A model generated the notes under the pieces. It worked only from the letters and a program-made list of their open reading frames with translations, searched no databases and had not been told where the DNA came from. Of a stretch of 64,000 bases of DNA, positions 54,479 to 64,000 are shown piece after piece. The stretch is from the NCBI RefSeq assembly GCF_029852145.1, contig NC_079975.1, forward strand, positions 6,758,001 to 6,822,000, in the 5' to 3' direction. The DNA comes from Microplitis mediator. Its lineage: Eukaryota > Arthropoda > Insecta > Hymenoptera > Braconidae. The translations under genes were made by a program, and so were the position numbers. The number at the start of each line of letters is the position of its first letter. Position 1 is the stretch's first letter.

Positions 54479-54799
54479 CTGGAATAAAAATAGATTTAAT
54501 TCTCATTAGAAATAAATAAATAACCAGTTTTGTATTTTTACAGACAATAAATAGAATCGAGAGTAAAAAAAATTGTTTATAAGTTTTATGAAAATGATGT
54601 AAAATTCATTATTCTATAAAAATAAGACTGCTCTGTCTTAAATTTTCTTCAGAGAATAAAAGAAGAAATACTTATTATTTATTATTGAAAATTACAAGTT
54701 TAGCAGTTACGAAATAAACCATTGTCTGAATTAGTGATGGAAATTTTACTAATTCATTTCTAGAGAGTATTTTTGTCTACAATATGATCTAATAAACGA

Positions 54800-55885
54800 T
54801 AGATGTTTTTTTCAACTTCCTGCTATGGAAATTGAAAATTTTTAAAAAAAGGGAAGTTATAGGTTTCGATCCGATTTTTGAAATGAGTTTTCGTCAGATT
54901 TCGACGTTTCGAGATCCTACAAAACTATTCTATTTCCAGGTGGACGTCCATGTGTATGTGTGTGTATATGTTAGGGTGAGCCAAAAAAACCAACCTATCG
55001 AATTTATGTCTTAAAAAGGACCTATGTATCGAGAAAAAAATTCTTCCATTGGGCAAAATTTTTAGCTCAATTTTAAAAGTTGTCGGTAGCCATTTGAAAT
55101 TTCCCATTTAAATAACATGCAAAAAAATTTTTTTTTATTAAAAACATTATAACTTTTGAACCGTGTGAGATAAAAATTCGGCTCTAGAATATTCTTGTAT
55201 AGCATTAAATTTCTTTAGAAAAAGTCCTGGGAGTCGAATTTGTAAACTTGATATTTCGTATACTAACAGGCCATCAAAGTCTAGAGTAAACAGAATCATA
55301 CAAATTTAAGGCTTTATTATTAAAAATATCAATACTACGAGAAAATTTGTTCTACATGTAGTGCAATGAAATTATTAACGATATCCACGTTGTTACAAAT
55401 AATATTTTGTTATCGATCACAATAAAAGAAAAGTATTTGGAAAATCCAAATAAAGCCTTAACGGATCAACCGATTTGAACGTACTTGACGATAATCGGAA
55501 GGGCTTACCAGGACTTAGAACTTGATAGATTTTGAAGTCGATCGGACGAGTAGTTACCGAATAATTTGGAAAATAAAAATTGAAAAAAAATTTGCTTGTG
55601 GTTTTTGTTGCATAGCTCGAGATTCTCGCAACCGATATGTTTTAAAATTTATTGAAATCTAAGTCTCAAGGCACCCTATTGATTACGAGCAAATCAGTCG
55701 ATTTGTTCCAAAGATATCGTCGAACAAAAATTACTTTTTTTCAGCGAAATGTTTATTTCTTTGGTCCAACCGTTTTTTGAGCTCGACGAGTGCAAAAGTT
55801 CAAATACAGTAACGTTTTTGAGTTCTCTGAGTTCGAAAATAGCGGGAAGTTTTGGAGTTGGCCCACAGGGTCAACCATTTTTTAG
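54800..55885. repeat. Dispersed repeat material: GGGAAGTTATAGGTTTCGATC and TTAGGGTGAGCCAAAAAAAC
   Basis: A fragment beginning AAGGGAAGTTATAGG (54850-54955) ends in a GTGTATGTGTGTGTATATG tract. It adjoins a sequence starting TTAGGGTGAGCCAAAAAAAC, a start common in insect MITEs, although I do not see its matching right end. No coding is visible up to 55885. Confidence 0.4.
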
Positions 55886-56933
55886 ATTTTATTTTTCGCT
55901 TTGACATTGTGAAATTCCAAAGTTCAAATTATGGAAAAGCGAAACCAGTGTGGTTCAGAAATTAAATGAAAATAGTAAATTGAGCGAGAGAATAGGATCA
56001 TATTATCCTTATACAAGAGATCATCCATGTATGTCAAGCTTTGTCACAAGACACGAGAATTAAATATCAGTACTTGACACCGGTATGTTATTTACCAGTA
56101 AATACCAACAAAACTGAGATTCAAATTAAACCCTTTACTACAGGGCCTATAAAAATGCCTCTTGACCTCACATAGACGTCATTGTTATTAAATATATAAA
56201 GTATTCATTTCATAAAAATTTATGATCGATAAATTTACAAAATATAATTCATTACCCTGTAAAAAAAAGTATTAAAAATAAAAAATCGTTCGATCTCGTG
56301 TAATTTAAAACTGTATTGAGTTTTAGATCAAATGATCAGTAGTTTAATGCCAACTAAAAAATAATAATGTCGGAAATTTATATGGGTCGTTTTATACCAA
56401 ACTGACGACTATTTTCGTTCATTTCTTATATGTCTAATTTTTAGCTCTCAATCAGTATATAAATTTTTGAGTTATAAATTATAGAATTTTATATTATTTG
56501 ATTTAAAAAAAAAATTTAATTATAAGTACAAAAAAAAATTCAATTGTTTCGATCTTAATAAATGTATTTTTTTAAATTGCTGATAAAAAAAATTTTAAAA
56601 ACAATTTGTTTGCTCATTTCCTTTTTCAAAAAAAAAAATCTATTCGGTGGATTGACTTACAAATATCACGGGCTAAAAATTTTGATATCTTATCTAACAG
56701 TTGAGAGATACAGAGTGTTTACGCATACATTTATTCACCAAACTCGTATGACATCTACAAACACTCTCTGAACGTATTCTTGAAGATGATAAAAAATGAT
56801 TCCAAAAAGCTCTAAGCTTTAACGTTTGATGAAAAATGAAATTAAATTCAATAAATTTCGTTTTTTTTAAAACTTTTTTTAAATAATATTAATTTATCAA
56901 AGTATAAAAAATCGTACAGACGCGTAGGAATTT
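55886..56933. other. Region upstream of exon 1, nothing recognised
   Basis: AT-rich sequence with long A/T runs; no coding, no clear terminal repeats. The stretch 57279-57752 is similar apart from a small hairpin, CAAGTAATGGTTAGCCATTACTTG, at about 57632. Confidence 0.5.
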
Positions 56934-57278
56934 CAGGGGTTTGCGAATAGTCCAAACTTACGAATTATTTGAATCAAATATTTCGAATTATTCGTAAATT
57001 TTATTATTTGAAACTATGATTAATTTGTAAAGCTTCGAGTAATTCGAAAATTTACCAATAATTCCAAAATTTTTTTTTGAACGATTTAAAATTTTAATAT
57101 TTTTTACAATAATTCGAATTTTTATTTAAACAACTAAGATCTGTATTAAATAAAATTTAAATATTTGAAAGCTGATCAAAATTTTCGGATTCGAATCGAG
57201 TAATTCGAAAAGTTTCGGATTATTCGATTTTTCCTTTCCCATATTTGGTTCGATTCGAACCCGATTCGCTCACCCCTA
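56934..57278. mobile_element. hAT-like non-autonomous element, copy 3
   Basis: CAGGGGTTTGCGAATAGTCC at the left and the inverted TAGGGGTGAGCGAATCGGG at the right. It is flanked by TAGGAATT and TAAGAATT (7 of 8 matching). The TTCGAATTATTCG-rich interior is as in copies 1 and 2. Confidence 0.7.
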
Positions 57279-57752
57279 GTAAGAATTATAAAAAATAATT
57301 TATTCACTATATTTTATCTATACTCCACTAAAATATTTAATATGCGTGAACAAAAAAAAAATTATTAAAAGAAGTTAAGTGTATTAATGGCACAAGGCGT
57401 CTCTTCAATTAGTTAAGGATTAATATGTTTAAATTATATATGTAGCTATATATATTTATACCATAATACTAGAATATGCGTTGTAAATAAGTCTGCAAAG
57501 TGTATTCTTTCAACGTTCAATAAAGTAAAGCATTAAACTGTTCGCTTGAAGAAATCTCATGACTGTTATTAATATTATAACAGCGTGGAAAATAATACGA
57601 TGATGTGATCTGCGTAGACGATCAAGTAATGGTTAGCCATTACTTGGCTATTCGCTTAATATAATTTTGTATCAGTGTAGCAACACAAACGATAATAAAA
57701 CAACATGGCTAAGTAATGAGCGTTTATAAAGTCCATAACAAGGAAAAAATAC

Positions 57753-57817
57753 CATTGTTCTGATGTCTGTGGCAACATTGTCCTGGACTTTTTAGCGTAA
57801 AACCACCATTATTTCTT
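57753..57817 (-). CDS. Possible perlecan linker exon upstream of the first LDLa
   Basis: A 65-nt open segment lies between a CTAAAAG acceptor, with a CTAAT-like branch site upstream, and an ATG|GTATTT donor. It reads NNGGFTLKSPGQCCHRHQNN. It starts after one base of a codon and ends after one base, so it would join the candidate exon above and the phase-1 LDLa exon at 54371-54478 in frame. The acceptor lacks a strong pyrimidine tract and no domain is recognised, so this remains a guess supported only by phase. Confidence 0.25.
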
Positions 57818-58073
57818 CTTTTAGCATTAGAAAATAATGTCACATAGATATTTAAAGGAAAAAAATATTTATTTACTTGTGAAAGTAAGTATAAAACTGC
57901 ATATATTAGCATGACAAGCAGCTAACATCAAATTTCTGAACCTAAAAGCCGCTCAGAGAGCAACGAATCCCTCTTCTCTGCCCCGCTAAATCGTCCGTGC
58001 ACTTCTAATGGACTACCACCGGGAAAATTTTTGTCCCAACACCACCACTACGACCGATAACATTTATGTACCG

Positions 58074-58081
58074 TTTATATA
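58074..58081 (-). promoter_or_regulatory. Possible TATA box (TATATAAA) ahead of a GC-richer segment
   Basis: On the minus strand TATATAAACGG lies about 30 bp before a less AT-rich stretch (57950-58048). It could be an internal promoter of the perlecan gene, but in sequence this AT-rich such motifs arise by chance. Confidence 0.15.
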
Positions 58082-58514
58082 CACGTTTTTTTTTTTTTTT
58101 AATTTTTTTGCATCAAGTTTTGTAATTTTTTTTTTTTATTTATTCATTAACTTCAAATTTGAATTAAGATTTAGAATCAAATAGAAATATATATGATGGC
58201 ACTATTATTTTAAGCTTTTAAATTTGAAATTAAAAATACATTTACTATGTGAATCTATATTCAATGCAAGTTATATTTTGATATCGTACTACTTTTTGCG
58301 TTAAAAAAAAAATCTGTGGTTTACTTATACTTTAGTTGTTTTAGTGAAAATATTGAAAGGACAATAGAAATCCTGTCGTTAAAACTCGTATGGTTAGCAT
58401 TATTGTCACATAGGTTGCTGTGATAATTATTTTATAAAAAAAGTAACATCGATTTTACGATGGAATTTGTAAAAAAAAATATATGATTACGTGATAACAT
58501 ACAGTGCGCGTCAT

Positions 58515-59815
58515 TGATTCGTACCAGTTAAAAATTTTATGGTAAAATATAAAAATCAAAATTTCGACATCTGTAAATAAAGAAATCAATAAAAGGAAAA
58601 TCTTTATAAGCATCAATTTAAACAAAATTAAAAAAATAATTCACTGGAAATAAATAACTCAAAATATCAATCACGATTAAAATAGAAATTAAAAATATTA
58701 GCAATTAAAATAATTACACACTTTATAAAATAAATAAAAGTCAAATTATAATATTAAAAAAAAAGACATCAATATAATTTGATAATTTTAAAACTTATTA
58801 AATATAAATATAGACATTGGATAAAATAAAATGAACTAAATTCAGAGAAGTCAGTAAAAATACATTGGAATATTTATATTTATAAAAATATTGACAGTTA
58901 TTAATATATGAATTCTTAAACAATAGACATTTATAAATATAGACCAGCAAATTTAGAAACCTGTGATTTTAGACATCTGGAAATTTCGATTTATATAAAT
59001 TCATAAATTCAAATAAAAATACGATTAAATATATAAATGCTTGCAATTTACGAGCTAATAAAAAATTAAAACAAAACTTCTATAATGCTCGAGAGCACTA
59101 GACCACAACCCTTGGACGTTTACGGAGTCGGTTTTCCAGGTTGTGGATCAGACAGCGGCGGGATTCCCCGTGCTTCAAAAAATAACCTAGACATTTTTAA
59201 AATAGCAAGTGTCGTATTTATCAGAGTTAGCTACTCATGGATGTTTACGGAGTCGGTTCTCCAGGAGGTTGCGGATCAAGCGGATCAAGCTAACTCTGAT
59301 TAACACGACACTCGCTATTTAAAATTTGTCTAGGTTAATTTTTGGAGCGCGGGGAATCCCGCCGCTGCCTGATCCGCAACCTCCTGGAAAACCGACTCCG
59401 TAAACGTCCAAGGGTTGTGGTCTAGTGCTCTCGAGCATTATAGAAGTTTTGTTTTAATTTTTTATTAGCTCATAAATTGCAAGCAATTATATATTTAATC
59501 GTATTTTTATTTGAATTTATGAAATTATATAAATCAAAATTTACAGATGTCTAAAATCACAGGTTTCTAAATTTGCTGGTCTATATTTATAGATGGCTAT
59601 TGTTTAAAAATTCATAAATTAGTAATTGTCAATATTTTTATAAATATAAATATTCAAATGTCTGAATTCAGTTCATTTTATTTTATCCAATTTTTATATT
59701 TATATTTGATAAGTTTTAAAATTATCCAATTATATTGATGTCTTATTTTTTTAATATTATAATTCATCTTTTATTTAGTAATAAATAATCTTTCAATTGG
59801 TACGAATTATGTTCT
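58515..59815. mobile_element. Second large palindrome, about 1.3 kb
   Basis: The arms mirror each other around about 59259. ATTCGTACCAGTTAAAA near 58518 answers CAATTGGTACGAAT near 59797, and the GGACGTTTACGGAGTCGG block at 59113 is inverted at 59390-59410. The left arm has about 190 bp not found on the right. A 50-bp loop repeats part of the GTTTACGGAGTCGGTT block. No clean target duplication was found. Confidence 0.75.
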
Positions 59816-61298
59816 AGCTGATCATATTTGACTATTTATAAATATGATTTCTACGTGAGTGAATCAACTGGGACAGAGTAATCGTTAGCAGAACACATCT
59901 CATAGCTTCGCAATTGAGTTGTGCAAAAATTATATAACTCTATTTTTTTTCTGCATACTACAACTAGCCATTAATTAAAATGTAAATATATATACACATA
60001 TAATATAAAAATACTTTCAACAAACGAAATCTGCACAATATCAATGGAACACAAGTAAGTACTTGAAGCTTGAAGCTCAGTACCATATCTAAAGGAATTT
60101 CATGAAGACAAAACTTGAGATAAGCGCGCGCCGGGTATGTTTATCATAAGTAATCTCAAATTACAAACCGGCACATAATAAATATGTAGACAGTGCGTCT
60201 CAGAAAAGACAACGACCTCATACAAGTTTATTATATACATCAAAGACTCATATATAAATGTTTAACATATATCTATACTACTATACCATTCAATGCAAGT
60301 CAACGTTCCAGTGAATTTGTTTATCGTTAGCGATCGTTTTCGAGTAACTATCAAATTATTAACGAGGCCTCGGGGAAACACCTCCTCGCTTATCTTCACA
60401 TTCGAAATACGAGTATAATAATAACCGTCAATATTTACATAGTATGACTGATATGTGCTTTTGACAATAGATAAATGGCTATTAATTTTACGATTTGATC
60501 AATAATTTATTAAAATAAAATATATATTTTACGAGGGTCATAACTAGAACTAGCTCTAAGAATTGTTTCTACAGAGATTCAATCAGCAAAAGTCATATCA
60601 CTTAAAAAGTATGTAAATAAACATAAATTTCACTTATAGTACAGGTCATATCAAATCATCAGCAATAGGTTTTATGTTTATTAGCTGTCGTCACCGTACA
60701 GTTAACCGATGTAATGTACAATCTCGCTCTAGCTACATCATCAATTGTGTCAGAGGCGCCTTTGCCACTTTAATTATTATGAGTTCACTCTTATTTCTTA
60801 TTCGCATAACTTTCTGATGACTAATCAGAGGAGTGACGATTTTTACACATTCCTGATGGCAATCCCAAAAATGAATAATTAAAATTTTTTAAATGTAAAA
60901 AATATTTTCTTACATCAACTATTACTAATATTTAAATATTTATAAACGTTATATATTAATTTTATTCAAAATAACGATAATAAAAGAAAAAAAAACAAAT
61001 TTAAAAACTATCAGATTAAATTGCATCATATAAGTGAATTCCAACGACATTGCGGTGCGCACTTGCGCTAATCGTTAAATCAATTGGTAAACTCACTTGT
61101 ATTATGTCGTGTACGGCATAAATCGGGATATAAGACGTATGTACATCTCGTTATCGAAACGTGCCAAGGTTAATATGCAAACTATGAAAGACTGCAAGAA
61201 TGTGATTACCAGCCTTTGATAAATCAACAATTATTTGATTTTGATTTATGTAGATTAGTAGTATAAGAAGGGATCAATGTTTAGTTTAAATGTCAATT
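59816..61298. other. Region between the second palindrome and copy 3, nothing recognised
   Basis: It is moderately less repetitive. The first 120 bp resemble the tail of the dispersed repeat at 1-232 (ACGTGAGTGAATCA, GAGTTGTGCAAAAA). No exon or promoter can be supported. The stretch 63256-63924 is also empty. Confidence 0.5.
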
Positions 61299-61349
61299 GT
61301 TATCTCTCTAAGTCTGCATGTGTCGTTATCTCTCTAAGTCTGCATGTGT
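61299..61349. repeat. 25-bp tandem duplication
   Basis: GTTATCTCTCTAAGTCTGCA plus TGTGT occurs twice, separated by a single C. It is in otherwise plain intergenic or intronic sequence. Confidence 0.85.
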
Positions 61350-61424
61350 TTCATTTTAGTAACTAATTTGCATTTTTATATTATATATCAAATGGTGAAG
61401 CAAAATGAAATAACTTGAAATATT

Positions 61425-63255
61425 AAACAATTAGAAATTTTGTGTATTTGAGTTAAAAAATTATTTGGTGGAATTTTTTGTGTTGATTTTCAACACAGAA
61501 ATCTGTTAATTCAACACAATCCGATTGTGATATTTTACTTTAACTGATTTTTTATGTTGAATGATTAGAAAATCTGTAATGTAAAACCTTTCTTGTATTA
61601 TTCGAAAATTAACACAAAATTTGTATTGTTTAGCTAAACACTCCCGCGCGTTTCTTCATTACTATAACCAAGCAAAGCATTGCAGCATTGCCTGCAAGCC
61701 CGGGTCAAAAAATTTGATCTGTTTTAAATCAAATAAAAATTTTCCCGCGTCAAAAAGTAAATTCTAGTTTAGTCTTCTAAAGCCTCAATTCCTTTGATGT
61801 TTTGTTTGCCGCTCAGAAAGTAACTCTACTTTAGTACTCAAAATCCTCAATGAGAACTATGAGGTCTATATGCGAATAATTTATCGATTTTAAATTATAA
61901 TTAGACCTCAAAATTCTCAACGAATGAAAAGTTATACTTCGGATTTTAGAAAACTTTGAGATAAAAAAGGGAGGGGAGAGAATACGACGAATGAGACTTT
62001 TGAGATTCAGATGGGGATAAAATTAATCCTGTATTTTTTGAGTATTTTGAGGCTCTAATCCAGAGTATGTTATTCCAGTTTAGTCCTCAAAGTGGTAAAA
62101 TTGGTCGTAACTACTACTTTGAGGACTAAACTAGGATAACTTTCTATACTGTTGTCAATCTTAACATTCTAAATTGATCTTCAAAAACCTCATTGAGAAC
62201 TTTGAGACTTAATTCCGAATTTGTTTTTTGACTCGGGTTGAGTTATTTCTATTAAATTCTACTGTTTAGTTGTATTGAATTAACATGTGAAATTTGATCG
62301 AGTTTTGCCTGTACTACTCCATATTTAGACTATTTTCAGACTTGTTTTCAATCATTTTTAGTCTGGTTTTGGTCACCTCTAGATTAAAATCCGACTTTGT
62401 TTTGATAATATATTGTCTTCTTTTGTTTCAATCCAGACCAAAATCTGCCTTTTACTGCCTATTATTTTTATTAGTCTGTTTTTGATCGTCTTTAGACCAA
62501 AAGCGGCTTTAAATTTTTATTAAAATTCAAAGACAGACCAATTAGTCCTAATACAATCTCGTTAGACTATAATTAGATCAAATTTTTCAACCCGGGAGGA
62601 AACTTGGGTTGTAAATGATTTACAATTAAATATAATCATAGATAACTTTCATATTTTTATGATCGGGTTCAATGATTTTTTCTTCTCATTTTACGGGAGG
62701 ATAATTCATAGCTCCGTTTTTTAGAAAAATCACAGAAAACCGAACTAATTGTTTGCTAAATTGGCATAAGTTGTACTAAGGGTAGATCAGTATACTTGAG
62801 TTGGTCAGGTTTTGTACTTATATTTATTAGTTAATTTAAACACGAAAAGTCTGTTAAATTTTCACAAATTTTCTGTCCAAATAATAGATTTTATGTGTTC
62901 AATTATTTAAGGATGTTTTGGAGGTACAATCGGAGACAAAACAGCTCGATGGTACATTTGACTTTCATCATTTGACTACGTGTAAATTTGGTGTTAATAA
63001 AAACTGGTATAACTTTTGAACGGTTTAGTAAAAAAATTTCAAATTTTTTGAAGAGCCTTAGGAAACTTTACAGAATAATCTATAATTTTTTTAATAAATA
63101 CTGAATATTTTAATATATCTCCCAAACATCCTTAACATAAAATTTGTGATAATGATCAACAGAAACGCAATGTTTTAAATTAACACTAAAATTTGGGTAG
63201 GCCGTTTGCCCCACACGATTTGTGTTCACTTTAACACAAAATTTCTAACTGTGTA
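61425..63255. mobile_element. TACAGTTAGAAATTTTGTG-family element, copy 3, with a nested insertion
   Basis: The ends ACAATTAGAAATTTTGTG and ACAAAATTTCTAACTGTGTA are inverted. The interior matches 47597-48768 over several hundred bases on either side of an insertion at 61699-62596. Confidence 0.75.
61699..62596. mobile_element. CCCGGGTCAAAAAATTTGATC-ended element nested in copy 3
   Basis: CCCGGGTCAAAAAATTTGAT at the left and the inverted CCCGGGTTGAAAAATTTGAT at the right. The uninterrupted copy at 47597-48768 reads CTGCAAGAAAACTTGG across the same point and gives the empty site. The interior has repeated TTTAGTCCTCAAAG words and no transposase. Confidence 0.75.
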
Positions 63256-63924
63256 TATATATAAAAACGAATTTATTTTTTGTTGATAAAAAATACTTAA
63301 ACTATTTGAATGAGTAATTTATCAAAATATCTCGTCAATCTATAAACAACAAAACGTTGAAGATTAAAATCTTAATAAACTCTTTAGATTGCCGGCGTAA
63401 CATTCATTGAGATCGGTTGATTTATTTAGAAGATAACATAAAACTATTGTAATCAAAATATTTTATCGAAATGTGACCTGATAATATTTTAATATCAATT
63501 GCTTGTAATGAACAAAAATAAAATTTATATTGTTACACTAAAATATGTTTTCCTCCAAAAATATATTTAACCTACAAAGATTCATAAATTATTTCTGTTA
63601 ATTTTCTTAATCTCATGTTGTCATGTCGTGCTAAATTTAACAATAAGAAAAATTGGGAAGTGCATTTAAATTAGTCGAAAATGACAGTTTGTTACATTGT
63701 AATTAAATAAAACTTAATGAAGTGGTCGGAACTGTCAAAAACCATTGAACATAATATACATAAAATATTGACATGGTTTTAAATAAACGGAGTGGTACAT
63801 AGACATGGAAACAAGGAGTAGTGGTAAAAATACAGCTTGCCAGCTCTGTATCAAAGATAGTAGCAAAAGATTTTCCTGTGACAGTATTATATCAAGGAAA
63901 CATCTATTGCGGTAAAACGTGTAC

Positions 63925-64000
63925 CTCGCGGAAAGTATGTTTGCTTCGAAAGCTTGAAAATCTAATAAATTTCCTTCATAGGCGGGCAAATATCGCTTGC
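63925..64000 (-). CDS. Possible upstream coding exon, cut by the window edge
   Basis: The minus strand is open from the window edge to a donor-like AG|GTACAC. It reads KRYLPAYEGNLLDFQ and continues to end in ILSAR, leaving two bases of a split codon. Base composition is less AT-rich than the surroundings. There is no recognised domain, and the acceptor, if any, is outside the window. The leftover phase fits the equally weak candidate exon at 57753-57817. It could be a 5' perlecan exon or chance. Confidence 0.25.

Larger units (their letters stand above)
51321..53987. mobile_element. Outermost element of a three-level nest, ATACCCTGATTAAAAATAC ends
   Basis: ATACCCTGATTAAAAATACT at the left and its inverted form at 53968-53987 continue into a shared CAT/CAC and TGAAAAGTATTGAAAA. 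The flanking body is repeats of GATTGAAAAAGATTCAAAT and TTTTTGAATCTTT-like words. The middle element interrupts it. Confidence 0.75.

Noticed and set aside
57950..58048. GC-richer open segment on the minus strand with a TTTTAG|GTTCAG donor-like end
   Set aside because: It would enter in phase 0 and leave in phase 1, which fits no supported upstream exon. It has no pyrimidine tract and no domain similarity.
59085..59303. Plus-strand open frame of 72 codons with Gly-rich peptide
   Set aside because: It is inside the second palindrome, crosses its centre and exists only because of the inverted GC-rich block.
63735..63989. Minus-strand open frame of 84 codons
   Set aside because: Beyond the donor-like site at 63924 it reads hydrophobic filler without similarity; only the upper part is kept as a weak candidate exon.

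Overview
The window is AT-rich animal DNA, almost certainly from an insect. Long introns are packed with short inverted-repeat transposons, and a single multi-exon gene lies on the minus strand. The style (CACAGAAAAAA-ended, pogo-like, hAT-like and piggyBac-like MITEs plus large foldbacks) would suit a parasitoid wasp, but the species cannot be fixed from sequence alone.

The gene is perlecan, the basement-membrane heparan sulfate proteoglycan core (Drosophila trol, vertebrate HSPG2). I assembled 35 exons by splice signals and reading-frame continuity, from 54478 down to 3958. They sum to about 13.3 kb, or about 4,445 residues, with an open frame across every junction. In the direction of transcription, high to low coordinates: (1) 54478-26090 holds 17 LDL-receptor class A (LDLa) modules, mostly one per exon, interrupted by a 2,832-nt exon (40801-43632) that encodes about 820 residues of Asn/Lys/Ser-rich sequence before two more LDLa modules. 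(2) 26022-23671 holds a short linker exon and a 15-nt microexon. (3) 22115-20499 holds Ig, three LDLa, Ig and the first laminin IV domain. (4) 19508-16191 holds laminin-EGF modules and two more laminin IV domains. (5) 14968-5610 holds the Ig array (12 more Ig, giving 14 in all), with one extra LDLa exon inside it at 8130-8318. (6) 5917-3958 holds the first LamG domain and two EGF modules. The remaining C-terminal LamG/EGF exons, the stop codon, the signal peptide and the transcription start are not seen and should lie outside the window. Two weak, phase-compatible candidate upstream exons are listed at 57753-57817 and 63925-64000.

All splice junctions from the first LDLa exon to the Ig/LDLa/laminin IV exon are phase 1, so every exon in that stretch could be skipped without a frameshift. 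The Ig/LDLa part of the 3' half is largely phase 1 too.

The introns are the second story. They hold: a three-level nested transposon whose core is a 1.33-kb near-perfect palindrome with an 8-bp target duplication (51839-53170); a second palindrome of about 1.3 kb (58515-59815); foldback elements with perfect 9-bp target duplications (4563-4859 and 40210-40466); a family built almost entirely from degenerate TTACCGTAA/TTACGGTAA units between GGATCCGAATTACGG-like ends; an array of GGAAT-RTTCC palindromes (34745-35610); and several related element pairs where one copy carries a further insertion. No tRNA, rRNA or second convincing protein gene was found on either strand.
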